Assembly: GCA_018109965.1 (NCBI GenBank)
Contig: JAGBFE010000193.1
Location: 1-6,858 of the forward strand
Origin: Oscillospiraceae bacterium
Lineage (GTDB): Bacteria > Bacillota_A > Clostridia > Oscillospirales > Ruminococcaceae
Direction: 5' to 3'
DNA: 6,858 nucleotides
The notes under the pieces were generated by a model, which was not told the DNA's origin, ran no database searches, and saw only the letters and a list, made by a program, of their open reading frames with translations. The translations under genes and the position numbers were made by a program. Positions 5,072 to 6,858 of this stretch are shown here, in pieces. Within the stretch, counting starts at the first letter, position 1. Each line of letters starts with the position of its first letter.

Positions 5072-5122
5072 GATGCCCACATCAGCCGGAAGATTTAAAT
5101 ATTGCGGGCCGATGTGGGCATC
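5072..5122 (-). other. Long intercistronic stem-loop between nrdD and the glycyl-radical gene
   Basis: GATGCCCACATC (5072-5083) and GATGTGGGCATC (5111-5122) are perfect 12-bp reverse complements. In the minus-strand RNA four further pairs follow (one G-U, then G-C, C-G, C-G), giving a 16-bp stem with a loop of about 19 bases. On the plus strand the first extra pair is an A-C mismatch, so the structure fits leftward RNA better. No T tract follows, so it is not an ordinary terminator. It could stabilise or process the mRNA, or set the ratio of the two products. Confidence 0.7.
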
Positions 5123-5153
5123 GACCCTTACAGAAATATATTTTAATTGCTAA

Positions 5154-6858
5154 TTAAATTTTGTTAGGAATTCTGTCAGCTTCTTCAAGCTGGTTGCCGC
5201 ACTGGCCAAGTGTTGCAGCATTCAGGTGTTTGTATAACCCGAGTCTCTGCAGTTTTTCAAGCGGAACACCTTCGCCGTCACGTCTGCCGCAGCGTGGGCA
5301 AACATCGCCGATAATGCCGTTGTAGCCGCAAACAGGGTCGCGGTCAACAGGATGGTTGATTGCGCCGTAACCGATGCCTGCTTCCTTCATGCATCTTACA
5401 ACAGCTTCAAAAGCTTCAAGGTTCTGGCTTACATCGCCGTCAAGCTCAACATATGTGATGTGGCCTGCATTTGTAAGTGCGTGGTAAGGTGCTTCGATGT
5501 TGATTTTGTCATATGCGCTGATTTCGTATGCAACAGGCACGTGGAAGCTGTTTGTGTAGTATTCCTTGTCTGTTACGCCCTTGATTTCGCCAAAACGTTT
5601 TTTGTCGATACGAACAAAACGGCCGGACAAGCCTTCGGCAGGTGTTGCAAGGAGTGAGAAGTTGAGTTTGTATCTTTCGCTGTATTCGTCCAGAATTCTT
5701 CTCATAAAGCCGATAATTTCAAGGCCTTTTTTCTGTGCTTCTTCACTTTCGCCGTGGTGTTTGCCGTACAGTGCTGTCAGTGTTTCTGCAAGGCCGATAA
5801 AGCCAACGGAAAGTGTGCCGTGTTTGATTACTTCGCCTACTTCGTCGTCGATGCCCAGCTTGTCACTGTCAATCCACACGCCCTGACCCATAAGGAACGG
5901 GAAGTTTCTCACGCGTTTCTTTTTTTGAATTGCGAAACGGTCCATAAGCTGTTTTACACACAGGTCAAGATATTTTTTAAGGTTGCGGTAGAACAAATCT
6001 TCGTCACCTTTTGCTTCGATAGCAAGTCTTGGCAGGTTGATGGAGGTGAAGGACAGGTTGCCGCGGCCGTAAGTGATTTCGTTGTCAGGGTCGTATGTGT
6101 TTGCAACAACACGGGTACGGCAGCCCATATAGCCGATTTCTGTTCTCACATCGTTAGGGTTGTAGTATTTAAGGTTGTATGGAGCATCCTGGAATGAGAA
6201 GTTAGGGAACAGGCGTTTTGCGCTCACTTTGATAGCAAGCTGGAACAAATCGTAGTTTCTTTCGCCAGGGTTGTAGTTGATACCTTCTTTTACGCGGAAA
6301 ATCTGAATAGGGAAGATTGGTGTTTCGCCGTGGCCAAGACCTGCGTCGGTTGCCAGCATAACGTTTTTCATAACCATTCTGCCTTCGTCAGATGTGTCCA
6401 TACCGTAGTTGATGGATGAGAACGGTGTCTGTGCACCTGCACGGGAGTGCATTGTGTTCAGGTTGTGGATAAATGCTTCCATTGCCTGATATGTTGCTTT
6501 GTCGGTTTCTTCTTCTGTTCTTGTCAGAGCAAAATGCTGTGCCTTTTCGGCATTTGCAGGGTCTTTGACAAGTTTTTTCAACTCTTCCAGTTCAAGTGCA
6601 ACATATGTTTCGTCAGGTGTGATTTTTGGCATTGCACCGCATTTTTCTGTGATTGCAGCGCTGATTTCTTTCAGCTGGTCATAGCTTACGCTTTCGCCGT
6701 AAACATCAAGCACCTTTGCAATGTTTTTGAGATACAGTTTGCGGTATGTTTTTCTTACGCCGTCTGCAAGGCCGTAGTCAAAGTTAACAATGCTCTGACC
6801 GCCGTGCTGGTCGTTCTGGTTGGACTGAATTGCGATACATGCAAGAGCGGAGTAGCTC
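5154..6858 (-). CDS. nrdD: Anaerobic (class III) ribonucleoside-triphosphate reductase, large part; N-terminus outside window
   Basis: The visible 567 residues (numbered from the right edge) are the catalytic barrel and C-terminal region of NrdD, which reduces ribonucleotides to deoxyribonucleotides without oxygen by glycyl-radical chemistry. SNQNDQHGGQS (12-22) is the conserved N-terminal barrel block of clostridial NrdD. MGCR holds Cys246, matching the finger-loop thiyl cysteine (MGCRS in E. coli), followed by GRGNLSFTSINLPRLAIEA (265-283). Near the end, NHPVDRDPVCG and CPRCG give Cys510, Cys520, Cys523 and possibly His502 as the zinc site. After GEGV (528-531) the expected glycyl-radical loop is missing. 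The chain ends with an unfamiliar 36-residue tail containing Cys553, while the loop is encoded by the small gene downstream. No terminator separates the two genes. Roughly 150-200 N-terminal residues, probably including the ATP-cone, lie beyond the window; the GTG at 6713 is internal, not the start. Confidence 0.95.
   Translation of the reverse strand, partial: SYSALACIAIQSNQNDQHGGQSIVNFDYGLADGVRKTYRKLYLKNIAKVLDVYGESVSYDQLKEISAAITEKCGAMPKITPDETYVALELEELKKLVKDPANAEKAQHFALTRTEEETDKATYQAMEAFIHNLNTMHSRAGAQTPFSSINYGMDTSDEGRMVMKNVMLATDAGLGHGETPIFPIQIFRVKEGINYNPGERNYDLFQLAIKVSAKRLFPNFSFQDAPYNLKYYNPNDVRTEIGYMGCRTRVVANTYDPDNEITYGRGNLSFTSINLPRLAIEAKGDEDLFYRNLKKYLDLCVKQLMDRFAIQKKKRVRNFPFLMGQGVWIDSDKLGIDDEVGEVIKHGTLSVGFIGLAETLTALYGKHHGESEEAQKKGLEIIGFMRRILDEYSERYKLNFSLLATPAEGLSGRFVRIDKKRFGEIKGVTDKEYYTNSFHVPVAYEISAYDKINIEAPYHALTNAGHITYVELDGDVSQNLEAFEAVVRCMKEAGIGYGAINHPVDRDPVCGYNGIIGDVCPRCGRRDGEGVPLEKLQRLGLYKHLNAATLGQCGNQLEEADRIPNKI

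Noticed and set aside
4830..5153. Plus-strand open frame across the small gene and spacer
   Set aside because: It is antisense to the glycyl-radical gene and begins inside the bidirectional terminator; its composition is Cys- and Phe-rich as in other antisense shadows here.
5154..5280. Simple frameshift or sequencing error splitting an ordinary nrdD
   Set aside because: The two genes are separated by 144 bases with a long hairpin. The small gene has its own start and strong ribosome binding site, and the GEGV segment exists in both chains; a single indel would not produce this.
5154..6713. NrdD starting at the GTG at 6713 as a complete 519-residue protein
   Set aside because: The frame stays open to the right edge and the upstream residues include the conserved SNQNDQHGGQS block, so the gene is cut by the window and the GTG is internal.
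1..6858. CRISPR arrays, insertion sequences, tRNA or rRNA genes
   Set aside because: No regularly spaced short repeats, transposase-like frames, terminal inverted repeats or tRNA-like cloverleaf with a CCA end were seen on either strand.

Overview
The window looks like chromosomal DNA from an obligately anaerobic, low-to-mid GC Gram-positive bacterium of the class Clostridia, perhaps an Oscillospiraceae/Ruminococcaceae-type gut organism. The basis is the style of the protein sequences, strong AGGAGG-type ribosome binding sites, AT-rich spacers with sigma-A-like promoters, a class III (oxygen-sensitive) ribonucleotide reductase and a lipobox lipoprotein. The genus is an inference only.

Layout from left to right. 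Positions 1-323 hold the open end of an unrecognised reading frame, interrupted by a terminator-like hairpin. Positions 324-546 are AT-rich spacer with a 10-bp dyad and a very good extended -10 promoter. This promoter drives a two-module, codon-biased lipoprotein of unknown function (547-1605), closed by a strong terminator. A dCMP deaminase gene (1809-2297, minus) converges on it with its own terminator. From the divergent promoter region at about 2330-2400 a second unit runs rightwards: cytidine deaminase (cdd) and, 5 bases later, the 16S rRNA dimethyltransferase rsmA/ksgA. A spacer with three hairpins or dyads leads to an EamA/DMT-family transporter (3898-4779). A bidirectional terminator (4809-4842) separates it from a leftward unit that enters from the right edge: a large anaerobic ribonucleotide reductase gene (nrdD, N-terminus outside the window), a 144-base spacer with a long hairpin, and a 52-codon gene.

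The most striking feature is this last pair. The large NrdD keeps the substrate-barrel sequences, the finger-loop cysteine (MGCR) and the C-terminal zinc-type cysteines, but it ends in an unfamiliar tail where the glycyl-radical loop should be. That loop (RRITGYL, then FNDGK and DRVKH) is encoded as a separate 52-residue protein with its own near-perfect Shine-Dalgarno sequence. I read this as a split class III ribonucleotide reductase with a glycyl-radical subunit supplied in trans, comparable in concept to GrcA/YfiD for pyruvate formate-lyase. I cannot tell from here whether it has been described before.

Functionally, three of the genes concern pyrimidine and deoxynucleotide supply: NrdD makes deoxynucleotides, dCMP deaminase gives dUMP for thymidylate, and cytidine deaminase salvages (deoxy)cytidine. 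The rest are housekeeping (RsmA), transport (EamA) and surface (lipoprotein) genes without an evident link to that theme.
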